From: Macrosoma leucophasiata
Lineage: Eukaryota > Arthropoda > Insecta > Lepidoptera > Hedylidae
Direction of reading: 5' to 3'
Assembly: GCA_036365455.1 (NCBI GenBank)
Contig: JAWQUS010000001.1
Span: 22,485,001 to 22,549,000, forward strand
DNA: 64,000 bases
How positions within the stretch are numbered: position 1 is the stretch's first letter; every line of letters begins with the position of its first letter. Both the position numbers and the translations under genes were made by a program. Under the pieces are notes generated by a model, which was given only the letters and a program-made list of their open reading frames with translations, was not told the DNA's origin and ran no database searches. Shown here piece after piece: positions 36,501 through 41,579 of the stretch.

Positions 36501-39068
36501 CATTGTTTCTTTTGACACGCCGCCGGCGGGGTCATCGACTCGTGTGGATTTCGTTCATATCTCAGATTCCTGGGGAAGTAAGCCGAGAGGTGGTCTCGTA
36601 CTCGCACCGCGATAAGTGTACCATTATCCCAACTGTGGGGCTGTTCGAAGATCTATTAGGAGCATTGACCTTGACGGGCAATAAATAAACGTCGCCGACC
36701 GATTATACGATCATGTTTTCCATTTCAACTGTGAACGCTCGCTCTAATTTTAGTCTGGATTCGTACGGTGTATGCGAATTAAGCGAATAATTTCAAGTGT
36801 TCGATTTGTTTAACGAGTATTTTAATATGAAAGACCCGATTTCACTGTAAGTCGAATTTTTCTCCGACCGACCGTCCCATCCGTTGCTAAACGTTAAGCC
36901 TACTAACGCTCAAAATAACGTTTCCACCTGAACTTTGACCACCCTGGCCGCAAGGTCAGGTGGTCAGAGTTCAGAGTTGGATGGTGGGTGGTAAGTTCGA
37001 AAAGACGAGTTACCTTTTGTGTTACATTTAAAAAAAACATTTAATCACTTCTACGTGAAATCGTTAGCGAGACGTTCTAAAAACTAGTCAATTCTAATAA
37101 AATAGGATCTTTATTGTTCAAATTCCATAACCAGAAGACCAGCAAAGAGGCAAACGTCCCCAAGGCGGGCGTCAGTGCAGCAAAAAAAACATCATTAGAA
37201 TGCCCCGTCTCGGTCGCCACAACGACCTTTGAGCAACAATGACGTCGGATATGCGCCCGCGCACCATCGCCACCAGGTGCAATAAGTACATCGCAAACGA
37301 CACATTGTCGTTTATCGATACAGCCTGCTCGATTACCGAGTACTCGAAACATTAAACGCGATGTATTTATCGAGCAATAAACACTAATTAGCGACAACGG
37401 GCCGCTAATAAAATTAATTTCAATGCACATTAAACGTGCGACATTATTAACGCTGCGGTTATACTGTTTATAAGCTAATCATATCGTTTAAACGATTGCG
37501 AGATGAAAGCTGCTGTAGTGTCGTGCAATAAAGATACATTTTTTTATTGCAGCAGTAAACATCGTCGGAGGTGGCGAAATAATTGGTGTTTAGATATATC
37601 AGAGCCGTATTTTTATGGACTATTGTTACCCACCCTTATTACTTTCTCAACTAAATAATCGCAATGATCATAGTAGTGCGGTAAAACACAAAATGTCTCA
37701 AGAAGTCTCGGTTTATTTGATGAGACCCACTTCGGCCAAGTTAGTCATAATAATACTGCTATATTGACCAAAACTTGACCTGTCATGACTTCTTTTTTGC
37801 ATTATGAGTAATACTGACAAATAAGAAATATTATGGGTCATACATTGAAGTGTAAATAGGCGCAATAAACAGGATTAACGTTATTTAAAATCTTGCAAAC
37901 TCTCCCTAAAAGATATATTTCCATTCTTCAAACTTTTACATTGCGTCAGTTACAACCATAGAGCAACAAGGGTCACCGGCCGCGCCGGACTGGAGGGGAA
38001 TACATATATGCTGGCTTTCCCCTCTGTCAAAGTACAAGCCCAATTGGGCCTACACCTGTCGCCTAGATGTTTAAATGTGTGCGTGAAATTGTTTATGTAT
38101 TTTGTTAAAGTCAAAGTGTGAGTTTCGTAGTAATAGACGATTTTTTCAGTAAATAAATAAATAAAATAAAATACACTTACACTCACAGCCGCACAGTAGG
38201 TATAAACCTGTGTCGTCGGTGCCGTTGTACACATACAACACATATACAAACAGCCAGACCCGAAACAAATACCTGTATAGGCCATACAAATATTTGTCCC
38301 GGTGCGGGGATCGAACCCGCAATCCTTCGAATCAAACGGTCATCTCAAGCCGCTGGACCAACCGGGACGTCAAATTTTTGCAGTATGTATGTCACACGCA
38401 TTTCCCCCGCAAAAAATTACAAGACTGTTTTGCGTCGGTAATAGACGCTATGACTATGACTCCCCTCCGACGCGGCGGCCGGTGGCCCGTGTTGCTCCAT
38501 GGTTACAACCGACGGGGTATAAAATTCGCTTTAAATTTTACACATTTAGAAGTTCAATTTCACTTAAGTAATTTTGCACACATTTTTAAAGAGATAATCT
38601 ATGAACACCTACTTCATATCTTTAGAAATTAAATCGGTTGTACAGCCATTAATTAGTTATCAATGGATGTCGTTCACCGATCCCGAATCCATTAAATAAA
38701 AAAAAGGGAAAGAGAAATTCGACGCTCGGATGTGGGCTGCCGTAGCTTAGTGGTAAAGTGGCTAGATTGGTTAGACTGGAAGAATACAATAATTTATATA
38801 CAATATATATATATATTTTTTTTATTCTTTCCATATTTCAAATTTCTTAATTCACGTATGTGTTATTGCGAAAAATAAAAATATTACATTCCTATCGTTT
38901 CTATGCAAATTTCATCGATCCTCAGTTAACTACAGAAAATTATTCAGTTTTATAAGTCATTTAAGCAAGATCGATTAATTTACCTTTCAATGAGGTTATG
39001 AAGCGCCTTGAAGAGAAGCGAACGGCACTCGTAGGATAGACCACTTTCCCACGATCCTTGGTCACCCT
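3378..39068 (-). CDS. MED13: MED13 (Mediator CDK8-module subunit 13, skuld orthologue), 28 coding exons, 5' end outside the window
   Basis: MED13 is the large nuclear subunit that links the kinase module (CDK8, cyclin C, MED12) to core Mediator and blocks RNA polymerase II binding; its fold is Argonaute/PIWI-like. Exons, 5' to 3': 39068-38984, 29605-29522, 28354-28140, 27665-27532, 27433-27290, 25996-25908, 23628-23491, 21510-21345, 20946-20836, 20255-20062, 16631-16472, 16066-15953, 15256-15020, 13599-13305, 12798-12521, 12257-12108, 11720-11494, 11093-10884, 10087-9662, 9164-9004, 8919-8624, 8472-8287, 7960-7734, 7518-7373, 6710-6436, 5700-5443, 4106-3853, 3510-3378. The sum is 5393 nt: two bases of a split codon, 1,796 codons and TAA. 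Every intron is GT-AG and all phases agree. Conserved blocks run in family order, such as [43 protein letters not shown] and LQQPLALGY. Human and fly proteins are longer (over 2,100 residues); the N-terminal exons are missing here and the linkers look shorter. Identity is very sure; the exact ends of low-complexity exons are less so. Confidence 0.96.
3853..4106 (-). CDS. MED13: MED13 exon ([14 protein letters not shown] block)
   Basis: Encodes [20 protein letters not shown], then [35 protein letters not shown] and [12 protein letters not shown], matching family [26 protein letters not shown] and HPLDSNQTSDVLR. The acceptor is TCCGCAG; the donor GTCTGC splits the Arg codon. Confidence 0.97.
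4596..5508 (-). repeat. Tandem array of exon end plus splice donor (MED13 intron after exon 5443-5700)
   Basis: The last 66 nt of exon 5443-5700 (from [11 protein letters not shown] to DHQA), its donor GTAGGT and about 30 nt of intron repeat head to tail. Exon/donor junctions fall at 5443 (genuine), 5345, 5247, 5149, 5051, 4953, 4861, 4769 and 4677. The period is 98 five times, then 92 three times; the short form lacks 6 nt of the GGGCGG run. The lowest junction has GTATAT instead of GTAGGT, and a further decayed piece lies at about 4596-4660. Both unit edges share ACACCTCGCCCGCC, a plausible microhomology for the first duplication. Confidence 0.93.
5443..5700 (-). CDS. MED13: MED13 exon (acidic [11 protein letters not shown]), source of a donor array
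   Basis: Encodes [40 protein letters not shown], then [15 protein letters not shown] and [18 protein letters not shown]. The acidic part parallels family DLLDTGDDLDPDIINILP. 258 nt, phase 0 at both ends. The donor is GTAGGT. Its last 66 nt and donor recur eight times in the following intron. The first donor is the only copy that is stop-free and keeps frame into [13 protein letters not shown]. Confidence 0.9.
5798..5845 (-). repeat. Lepidopteran GAAGTCGGTTAAA repeat end, reversed
   Basis: TTAACCAACTTAAAAAAGGA and GGAATTTCTCACTTCGTCGA are the reverse of the 1820-1875 motif, in the intron between exons 5443-5700 and 6436-6710. The rest of that intron (5846-6435) shows nothing I recognise. Confidence 0.55.
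6436..6710 (-). CDS. MED13: MED13 exon ([12 protein letters not shown] and [10 protein letters not shown] block)
   Basis: Encodes [37 protein letters not shown] and [16 protein letters not shown], matching family DWSCLLSRRNLQSLSKRL, SILSACLVAMEP and [11 protein letters not shown]. The acceptor is CATCAG and the donor GTACCG is in phase 0. The upstream intron carries a hAT MITE. Confidence 0.97.
6744..7031. mobile_element. hAT-type MITE, copy 1
   Basis: Starts CATAGAGC and ends GCTCTATG, with inverted termini of about 50 bp (CACCGGCCGCGGCGGACCGG type). Flanked by 8-bp target duplications ACTTGACC (6736-6743) and ATTTGACC (7032-7039), 7 of 8 identical. An 8-bp target site and CA-starting inverted termini are hallmarks of hAT elements. 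About 288 bp, no coding capacity. Sits in a MED13 intron. Confidence 0.85.
7373..7518 (-). CDS. MED13: MED13 exon ([17 protein letters not shown] block)
   Basis: Encodes [36 protein letters not shown] and [10 protein letters not shown], the strongest PIWI-like signature of the family ([18 protein letters not shown]). The donor GTGATT follows AAGG; this keeps frame into the next exon's WSWLLS. Confidence 0.97.
7734..7960 (-). CDS. MED13: MED13 exon ([13 protein letters not shown] block)
   Basis: Encodes [40 protein letters not shown] and [16 protein letters not shown]. Family members read [20 protein letters not shown] and GELLETCIINIDVPNR; this is the PIWI-like region. The acceptor is TATTTTAG and the donor is GTGAGC. 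Confidence 0.97.
8287..8472 (-). CDS. MED13: MED13 exon ([11 protein letters not shown] and KSLTGFG block)
   Basis: Encodes [35 protein letters not shown] and [20 protein letters not shown], matching family VQIIPCQYLLQ, LAFSAFTQCRRPL and VKTLTGFGPG. 186 nt, phase 0 at both ends. The donor is GTGAGT. Confidence 0.95.
8624..8919 (-). CDS. MED13: MED13 exon ([10 protein letters not shown] block), NAGNAG acceptor
   Basis: Begins [16 protein letters not shown], has a Gly/Ala/Glu-rich linker, then [20 protein letters not shown] and [15 protein letters not shown], matching family AIVVYIIDPF and LLRCFLEMVQTLPPH. The acceptor reads CAGAAG, so use of the second AG (exon start 8916) would drop one codon. 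The donor is GTGAGT. Confidence 0.9.
9004..9164 (-). CDS. MED13: MED13 exon ([19 protein letters not shown])
   Basis: Encodes [20 protein letters not shown], then [20 protein letters not shown] and TLDRALID, the counterpart of family [23 protein letters not shown]. Frame comes from the neighbouring phases (1 nt in, 1 nt out). The donor is GTACGT. Confidence 0.9.
9662..10087 (-). CDS. MED13: MED13 exon ([22 protein letters not shown]-like core)
   Basis: The largest exon and the diagnostic one: [95 protein letters not shown]. These match MED13 nearly residue for residue (for example GPLTWQQFHKMAGRG and RDLTAIYESCRLGQHRPV). 426 nt, acceptor CTTGCAG, donor GTACGC leaving 2 nt. Confidence 0.97.
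10120..10280. repeat. Fold-back sequence with a nested hairpin
   Basis: Outer arms 10120-10141 (ACACACGTCCGGATTCGGTA...) and 10259-10280 are inverted copies with 21 of 22 matches. Inside, 10143-10159 (TCCGAGCCAAATCTGGC) and 10175-10191 form a perfect 17-bp stem with a 15-nt loop. Related GTCGGCGAATTC and GTGTGTTACTAC pieces follow to about 10360. The rest of this intron, to 10883, shows nothing recognised. Confidence 0.75.
10884..11093 (-). CDS. MED13: MED13 exon (Ala/Pro-rich, HRWPFIG, ends SRDVVR)
   Basis: Encodes [20 protein letters not shown], a Pro/Ala/His linker, [10 protein letters not shown] and SSRDVV. The end aligns with family SQDILRMLLSLQPVLQD across the junction. The donor GTATGT was chosen over a GTAGTT nine bases inside because it restores R-L-M-R-R-L-R-P. 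This is the least conserved exon in this half of the gene. Confidence 0.83.
   Translation of the reverse strand, partial: VFRRRSGGGAGVAGGVRRALRLRRSFPHPLPAALAPHRRAHPPRPARALRRASLAFHRREGAAIFEGRS
11494..11720 (-). CDS. MED13: MED13 exon (DEMEITG and [10 protein letters not shown])
   Basis: Encodes [13 protein letters not shown], a Gly/Ala-rich stretch, then [12 protein letters not shown], matching family EDELDIIG and SDDLILLLQDQ. The acceptor is GTGTGCAG; the donor GTGAGT splits the final Glu codon. Confidence 0.9.
11815..11985 (-). repeat. Family B repeat, 5' part, minus orientation
   Basis: GGGGCCGTACATTTCAATCT, ACCGGAATGCGATAGTGCTG, AACACTAGCATTTATCGGC and ACTGGTGGAGAGC match the head of the reference copies in reverse. 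Confidence 0.7.
12108..12257 (-). CDS. MED13: MED13 exon ([13 protein letters not shown] block)
   Basis: Encodes [20 protein letters not shown], then [20 protein letters not shown] and FYE, matching family CTCGFSAVMNRKFG-NSGLF. 150 nt, phase 0 at both ends. The donor is GTCAGT. Confidence 0.95.
12521..12798 (-). CDS. MED13: MED13 exon ([17 protein letters not shown] block)
   Basis: Encodes [17 protein letters not shown], an Ala/Pro-rich linker, then [20 protein letters not shown] and CVCNAGAR, matching family [23 protein letters not shown]. The two closely spaced Cys residues of CVCN are kept. The donor is GTACGT in phase 0. Confidence 0.94.
13305..13599 (-). CDS. MED13: MED13 exon (SYVFKP and LPSQMLPP block)
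   Basis: Encodes [20 protein letters not shown], then [18 protein letters not shown] and AVYLPRW, matching family FSYVYKPENC and [21 protein letters not shown]. The tail has an RD repeat ([20 protein letters not shown]), a counterpart of the human TPRTPRTPR run. The donor GTATAT leaves 1 nt. Confidence 0.94.
13871..15160 (-). repeat. Tandem array of exon end plus splice donor (MED13 intron after exon 15020-15256)
   Basis: A unit holding the exon end ([15 protein letters not shown] to HDPIE), donor GTGAGT and a TGTGTGTAGTGTG tract repeats head to tail. Exon/donor junctions fall at 15020 (genuine), 14868, 14716, 14564, 14403, 14242, 14090 and 13938. Periods are 152, except 161 twice where one ACTACACAC is added. 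The intronic copies lack 24 nt (MEAHAQPS) present in the genuine exon. Copies look nearly identical by eye, so the array is recent or homogenised. Each copy also has a possible acceptor, GGCAGCCAG, just before MFPTPP. Confidence 0.93.
15020..15256 (-). CDS. MED13: MED13 exon (MFPTPPS and GFSPHDD), source of a donor array
   Basis: Encodes [20 protein letters not shown], then [32 protein letters not shown] and ends HDPIE. Family members read [20 protein letters not shown]. 237 nt, phase 0 at both ends. The donor is GTGAGT. The last 110 or so nt and the donor are repeated seven more times downstream (see the repeat entry). I chose the first donor because it alone keeps the frame into DWSYVFKP. 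Confidence 0.9.
15953..16066 (-). CDS. MED13: MED13 exon (acidic [13 protein letters not shown])
   Basis: Encodes [20 protein letters not shown] and [18 protein letters not shown], matching family YTDLDNLFNSDEDE. 114 nt, phase 0 at both ends, donor GTAAGA. Confidence 0.93.
16472..16631 (-). CDS. MED13: MED13 exon (HPVKRFKR, basic cluster)
   Basis: Encodes [20 protein letters not shown], then Pro/His-rich sequence ending [10 protein letters not shown]. The VKRFKR cluster could act in nuclear import (inference). The acceptor is CCGTCAG and the donor is GTCAGT; the upstream intron of 3.4 kb holds a hAT MITE and family B repeats. Confidence 0.88.
16632..18830. other. MED13 intron segment with one strong hairpin
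   Basis: AT-rich intron between exons 20062-20255 and 16472-16631. Apart from the perfect-stem hairpin at 17208-17261 I see no coding exon, RNA gene or recognised repeat. Confidence 0.6.
17208..17261. repeat. 25-bp stem, 4-nt loop inverted repeat
   Basis: GTACACTGTATCCAGTCTAT at 17208 onward pairs with its reverse complement ending at 17261; arms 17208-17232 and 17237-17261 match at 24 of 25, the exception a possible G-U pair. The loop is CCTT. Too short-looped for a usual microRNA precursor; more likely a relic of a fold-back element. Confidence 0.8.
18840..19045 (-). repeat. Family B repeat, diverged, minus orientation
   Basis: ACTGCAGCCTATAAATACTC, AAATGCGTTGCCACTCCTGA, TAGTTATTACGGGGCCATAT and CTATAGTGCTGAAAG follow the order of the family in reverse. 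Confidence 0.65.
19504..19975. mobile_element. hAT-type MITE, copy 2, interrupted by a family B repeat
   Basis: Starts CATAGAGCAAC, ends GCTCTATG; target duplications ACCGGATG (19496-19503) and ACCGGAAG (19976-19983), 7 of 8. The middle (about 19608-19797) is replaced by a partial family B copy in minus orientation with a T-run at its left edge, so that insertion is younger than the MITE. Confidence 0.85.
19608..19797 (-). repeat. Family B repeat nested in hAT MITE copy 2
   Basis: T-run, GTGGTAAACAAGCATGCAAT, TGACTGCAGCCTATAGAG, GGTCAAAATGAATATGCG and CCGGAAATTACAGGGCCGT. The head of the family is missing. Confidence 0.75.
20062..20255 (-). CDS. MED13: MED13 exon (Gly run, then [14 protein letters not shown])
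   Basis: Starts [17 protein letters not shown], continues with a Gly-rich run, then [20 protein letters not shown] and [13 protein letters not shown]. Fly MED13 has a comparable DYSTVKRPK segment. The donor GTGAGT splits the last Trp codon. Confidence 0.86.
20345..20388. repeat. Perfect 19-bp stem, 6-nt loop, followed by GTATCAGCGATGAAATCGAT repeats
   Basis: GTGAAATAAACATGACTAC (20345-20363), loop GTACTA, then its exact reverse complement (20370-20388). Just after it, GTATCAGCGATGAAATCGAT occurs twice, and part of it a third time, up to about 20480. Confidence 0.8.
20615..20818 (+). repeat. Family B repeat with an internal deletion
   Basis: Same start (GGGCACCACCGCATTACCTA) and end (TAACATCAATGTGCACC, A-run) as the full copies. 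About 62 nt between the two GTGGTAA words of the full element are missing, as expected of a deletion at a direct repeat. Confidence 0.75.
20836..20946 (-). CDS. MED13: MED13 exon (TPAPTPDPH linker)
   Basis: Encodes [20 protein letters not shown], then Pro-rich sequence ending PPPKLYAQ. It resembles the conserved TP-P-PD motifs of the MED13 linker (fly NTPAPTPTDQ, human MPTPDP). 111 nt, phase 0 at both ends, donor GTATGT. Confidence 0.86.
21345..21510 (-). CDS. MED13: MED13 exon (Gly- then Pro/His-rich linker)
   Basis: Encodes a Gly-rich run ([20 protein letters not shown]) followed by [16 protein letters not shown]. Low complexity limits homology, but the acceptor (GGTACAG), the donor (GTGAGC) and both phases fit the chain. 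Confidence 0.82.
21511..23490. other. MED13 intron without recognised content
   Basis: About 2 kb of AT-rich sequence between exons 23491-23628 and 21345-21510. I see no exon that fits MED13 phases, no RNA gene and no clear repeat. Confidence 0.55.
23491..23628 (-). CDS. MED13: MED13 exon (Pro/Ala-rich linker)
   Basis: Encodes [20 protein letters not shown], then Pro/Ala-rich sequence ending in AARHL. The PPFHRR piece corresponds to family RPLTPFHHR. Phase fits both neighbours (1 nt in, 2 nt out). The acceptor is GTGTGCAG and the donor is GTGAGT. Confidence 0.85.
24170..24244. repeat. 9-bp minisatellite (GGAGGGCGT)n
   Basis: About eight head-to-tail copies of GGAGGGCGT with GGAGGGCGG variants, in the MED13 intron 23629-25907. 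On the gene strand it could read as Ser-Thr-Pro repeats, but no good donor follows, so I do not call it an exon. The rest of the intron shows nothing recognised. Confidence 0.8.
25908..25996 (-). CDS. MED13: MED13 exon ([14 protein letters not shown] block)
   Basis: Encodes [11 protein letters not shown] and [19 protein letters not shown]. It aligns with fly FVDPMQKAPCICTKH and human FVEATQRTNCSCLRH. The acceptor is ATTGCAG and the donor is GTGAGT. The family's preceding W-Q-[DE]-C block was not found in the 1.3 kb upstream intron (see findings). Confidence 0.9.
26015..26440 (-). mobile_element. tRNA-derived SINE, minus orientation, with extra internal sequence
   Basis: The right part (about 26290-26440) has, in reverse, an A-box-like TTAGTCCATCGG, a B box GGTTCGATTCC and the body GACAAATATTTGTATGG. 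The left edge TTTTTAAATATACGCTTAC matches the SINE tail of 38150-38376. About 200 nt between them do not match and are either an insertion or divergence. Confidence 0.75.
27053..27103. repeat. 17-bp stem inverted repeat
   Basis: TCTAGCGCTTAAGATCC (27053-27069) and its exact reverse complement (27087-27103), loop 17 nt. In the MED13 intron before exon 25908-25996. A short GAGGT-GA tract follows at about 27220-27250. Confidence 0.75.
27290..27433 (-). CDS. MED13: MED13 exon ([13 protein letters not shown] block)
   Basis: Encodes [20 protein letters not shown], then an Ala/Pro-rich run ending in APHQ. Family members read AGVRM-YP followed by LV. Phase 0 at both ends (144 nt). The donor is GTACCT. 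Confidence 0.93.
27532..27665 (-). CDS. MED13: MED13 exon ([14 protein letters not shown] block)
   Basis: Encodes [20 protein letters not shown], then a helix block [11 protein letters not shown] and GCGAVE, the counterpart of family VILCPFGLNGTLTG and WKQFYP. The acceptor is TTTGCAG and the donor is GTGACC in phase 0. Confidence 0.95.
28140..28354 (-). CDS. MED13: MED13 exon ([17 protein letters not shown] block)
   Basis: Encodes [20 protein letters not shown], the Ago-like N-terminal core strand block, then a His/Ala-rich stretch rich in HAPD and HHAHRAH before DK. The family consensus has a variable linker at this point. The donor GTACGC leaves 1 nt, completed by TG of the next exon to give the VILAPFG block. 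Confidence 0.95.
29234..29360. repeat. Short element with 16-bp inverted termini
   Basis: GAAATAAAACTATTTT opens it and its reverse complement closes it (29345-29360). The interior has CGACCGAAACGTCGGGTTGA, a phrase I know from lepidopteran repeats. In the MED13 intron between 28355 and 29521. Confidence 0.6.
29522..29605 (-). CDS. MED13: MED13 exon (LGKWFVQPY block)
   Basis: Encodes [20 protein letters not shown] then DEEDVGK. The GKWFV-P-Y motif is among the most conserved N-terminal MED13 signatures. Starts with 1 nt and ends with 2 nt of split codons; the donor is GTATAG. Confidence 0.95.
29805..29975 (-). repeat. Family B repeat, diverged, minus orientation
   Basis: GTGTTGACTGCAGCCTATAG, AGATGCATTGCCACTCCTGA and GTGATAGTCATTACTGGTCC follow family order in reverse. 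From 29980 to 30950 I see nothing else. Confidence 0.6.
31015..32190 (+). pseudogene. LINE ORF1, broken by a stop
   Basis: First frame 31015-31503, stop TAA at 31501, second frame 31537-32190 in the same register. Part one is Lys/Glu-rich and coiled-coil-like ([35 protein letters not shown]). Part two has strand/helix text ([34 protein letters not shown]) resembling the esterase-like half of some CR1-group ORF1 proteins; that comparison is tentative. ORF1 proteins bind the element RNA. Confidence 0.6.
32575..33313 (+). pseudogene. LINE AP-endonuclease domain, frameshifted
   Basis: [37 protein letters not shown] and [12 protein letters not shown] are the conserved blocks of the exonuclease-endonuclease-phosphatase fold that nicks target DNA; the GDFN motif is intact. 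The frame shifts between 33048 and 33074. After 33313 the reverse transcriptase should start but does not. Confidence 0.85.
33375..34885 (+). mobile_element. piggyBac (PGBD-like), internally deleted
   Basis: Edges set by palindromic CCTACTGTCCTATATTTAGG at 33379 onward and CCTACTGTCCTACATATAGG at 34858 onward; a third copy lies inside at 33725-33747. I cannot see a clean TTAA duplication, so the ends are approximate. Inserted between the endonuclease and RT remnants of the LINE. Confidence 0.75.
33570..34735 (+). pseudogene. piggyBac transposase remnant
   Basis: Starts MANDR, then a likely intron (33584-33811, GTATGT to TTTACAG), then [20 protein letters not shown]. The frame then jumps at about 33920-33945 to [20 protein letters not shown], removing most of the DDE domain. 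Later blocks are intact: [14 protein letters not shown], then after an inverted duplication and stops near 34328-34380, [27 protein letters not shown]. The C-terminus has a Cys-rich zinc-binding domain ([29 protein letters not shown]), as in PGBD proteins. Confidence 0.85.
35107..35878 (+). pseudogene. LINE reverse-transcriptase C-terminal part, frameshifted
   Basis: [38 protein letters not shown], then after a frame change near 35390 [34 protein letters not shown] and a basic tail to the stop at 35876. This is the thumb and C-terminal region following the YADD palm in CR1/Jockey RTs; the palm is missing. Confidence 0.88.
36310..37940. other. MED13 intron stretch, one small Cys/His frame
   Basis: No host exon or repeat recognised. 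A minus-strand frame at 37077-37430 contains [20 protein letters not shown] followed by RRHC, a zinc-finger-like C-x2-C-x13-H-x3-H spacing, but has no supporting family and may be chance. Confidence 0.35.
37957..38501. mobile_element. hAT-type MITE, copy 3, hosting a SINE
   Basis: Starts CATAGAGCAAC, ends GTTGCTCCATG. Perfect 8-bp target duplication GTTACAAC at 37949-37956 and 38502-38509. Left half matches copies 1, 2 and 4; the interior is interrupted by a tRNA-SINE (38150-38376). Confidence 0.9.
38150..38376 (-). mobile_element. tRNA-derived SINE nested in MITE copy 3
   Basis: On the minus strand: A box TGGTCCAGCGG, B box GGTTCGATCCC, then GGGACAAATATTTGTATGGC, CTGTGCGGCTGTGAGTGTAA and an AT-rich tail. 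The B-box region could pass as a tRNA T-arm, but the body and tail show it is a SINE. Confidence 0.85.
38984..39068 (-). CDS. MED13: MED13 exon, most 5' in the window
   Basis: Encodes a split codon, then [19 protein letters not shown] and KALHNLIER, matching the MED13 N-terminal block ending in the conserved Glu-Arg. The acceptor is ACAG with a second AG two bases on; the second would break the frame. The donor is GTAAAT. It begins with 2 nt of a codon whose first base lies in an exon I cannot find up to 64000. The next intron is 9.4 kb and holds the LINE/piggyBac composite. Confidence 0.93.
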
Positions 39069-39522
39069 CTGTAATACAAAAACAAAGGAAAATGTCACAC
39101 CACACGATCACACAACCAAATAAAACTTACTTTTGTTAGATGTACAATCAAAGAACTGTCCCATTTGTACAAAAACAATTAAATATAGCTTATTACAACC
39201 GAATGAAGAGGCTTTGCGAACAAGCGGTCTTCTGTCCTTGATTGTACAAAGAAAGTAGATCAAATATTATATTTTATAGACATCAATAACATGATGGCAA
39301 GATTTGTACAAAAATATTGGAAAAAAGGTACAAGGATTACCTCGAGAACTTTTTGCGATGTTTATAATAATTTTAACTAACCAAAACAGTATTATTTAAA
39401 CTTTAATATGGAAGACTACTGTTCTACTTGTTTCTAACTGTTGATAGGATTGGATATTTTATTGTGGTAAGGAAATATTTTAAACATTGAAAATTTTTAG
39501 AGGTTTTCAAGATACTTTTACT

Positions 39523-39809
39523 TGTGGTAGAGCTCCAGTGACGGAGCTCGCGGGCGTAGGCACCACCGCATTACCTAATATACTTGCCGCTAAATGGTAG
39601 CGTTCAGCACTATCGTGTTCCGGTCAGGTGGTAATGTACGGCCCTGTAATTTCCGGCACAGAGGCATAACACCTCAGGCCTCAGGGGTGGTAACGCATCT
39701 GCATTTTTACCTCTGGTCATTGTGTGGGTGTCTATAGGCTGCAGTCATCACTTAACATCAATGTGAACTGTATGCTTGTTTGCCACTTTTAAAACATAAA
39801 AAAAAAAAA
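39523..39809 (+). mobile_element. Family B repeat, full copy 1
   Basis: GTGGTAGAGCTCCAGTGACG, GGAGCTCGCGGGCGTAGGCA, CCGGTCAGGTGGTAATGTAC, TTTCCGGCACAGAGGCATAA, GGCTGCAGTCATCACTTAAC and an A-run tail. About 280 bp, no coding frame. The A tail suggests a retroposed non-autonomous element; the head GGTAGAGC is only weakly A-box-like, so its class is open. Confidence 0.85.
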
Positions 39810-40343
39810 CTCTTTTCACCCTGGAGTTTAGCAATTTGTGGAACTTGCAATGCATCATTCTATAAAAAAACAACATTTTGTAATAGTTATTAATGTCCAA
39901 ACGTCACCAACGATAGAAATAGATAGTGCGATTAAAGTTCAACGACCACAATCTTTCATTCATTCAATATGGATACGCCGACCCACTCACTTCATCTTTA
40001 ATTTCATTAGAATACTGTTACACTCGTGTTAAAATAAACGTCAATTGGATGGCTAGTTAAGCCTCATTTCAAGATTCATCGAAATTATGCTTATTTTATC
40101 TTTATGGTGACAACGTAATCAAGTATCAATTTTAATATTGTGCAGGGCCCGGATAATCTGTGCATTTGATTAAGCGTTTGAAAGGGGTTAACCCATTCTA
40201 GTGTTAACCGTTACTTAGGGTTAACCTTTGTTCGGCTCAACCATTACAGAGGTGTCGAGGTAAGCCTTTTAACTGTGTTGATCCAAATTAACCGAAGTTG
40301 TTTTGGGATAGGGTTTCGAAGGGGTTTTATAGGGGTTAATAAA

Positions 40344-40540
40344 TCGAACGACCGGGTTAGTCCAGCGGTGTGAGATGACCGTTTGATTCGAAGGGTCGCG
40401 TCAAATATTTGTATGGCCTACAGATATTTGTTTCGGGTCTGGGTGTTTGTGTATGTGTTGTATGTGTACAACGGCACCCACGAAACAGGTTTATACCTAC
40501 TGTGGGGCTGTGCGTGTAAGCGAATTTTATTTATTTAATA
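40344..40540 (+). mobile_element. tRNA-derived SINE lacking the B box
   Basis: Has ACCGGGTTAGTCCAGCGG (A box) and the body TCAAATATTTGTATGGCCTA, but GATTCGAAGGGTCGCG runs straight into it, so the GGTTCGATCCC segment seen in 38150-38376 is deleted. Confidence 0.85.
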
Positions 40541-41579
40541 TTTGCATAATTTTGAGTTGACTCGAATTCATTCAAACGTATGGTTCACCTTCAATAACAA
40601 ATAAACCGTAGAGTTATTAGTTTAACTCGCGCTATGTCCGAAACTAGTTCCCAATATAACCTGAGAGAAGGTTTATGAGTTAACGCGAATTATTTACGAT
40701 GAACTTGTTAACCTCATAAGCGGTTAATACTTTGAAATGCTTAAGCGTTAAAAACCCTTTCAAGGGTAAGAAGTATTGGGCGAACAATAATTGACAAAAT
40801 GAAACGTATCGAGCCGCTGACTCAAGAAGAAGCGGTTCCGGGACCCGATTGTACCTATATCCAGAGTTACTTAAGGGTAGAAGGTCAGCCTGAGAGCTTG
40901 GACTCGATTTGCACAATTGCGGTTTTGCAAATCTGCAGTTCCCTACCGTAACAAAGTAATATTAACCCTTTCATTCCTTTTATAATATAGAAATTAAGTT
41001 GTAAGTATAATAAATAGTTCGAAATATAATAATTATTCAGTGTGTCTGATCTTTTAAAAATAATTAAAAATAAGACAATAAACAACAAAAAAATAAATAC
41101 AAAGGTTCGAAAACAAATGATGATTCGATTCAAAGGCAATGATGCATGACCAAGAATGCGTACGCGCACATTACTCTAGTAGCCGTACATATTATGTGTC
41201 TTATTTAGTATAATTTATAACGTAGTTAACGTACCTATATTTTATCTATTGCCTTGACATCAGCGTTTCTTTGTCATATCATCATCAAAAACATAATTAG
41301 CATTAGCAGACACCGCCTCTAGTGGCGATTGGCATTCAGATAGCGAAAACGGCGGTATCGACTCCGATCCGCCTATCGTTAAGGCTGGGCAAGGTCGGGT
41401 TGACAATGAAACGATCACGGCGGCGGAACAGCGCCCGATAAAAGTGGTAGCGGAGTGCAACGGTAAGGAACGCTAGAAATAGCTGTTGTTGCATTCGCAA
41501 TCGGAAGATAACTCGGCCTATCACCGGCGGTAACATATGAAAACAAAACGGGCAGCGACGTTGCCGCACCGCGCTCTTC

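Noticed and set aside
38296..38365. Possible tRNA gene
   Set aside because: A and B boxes are present, but the acceptor stem does not close and the body and tail are those of a SINE found at three other places in the window.
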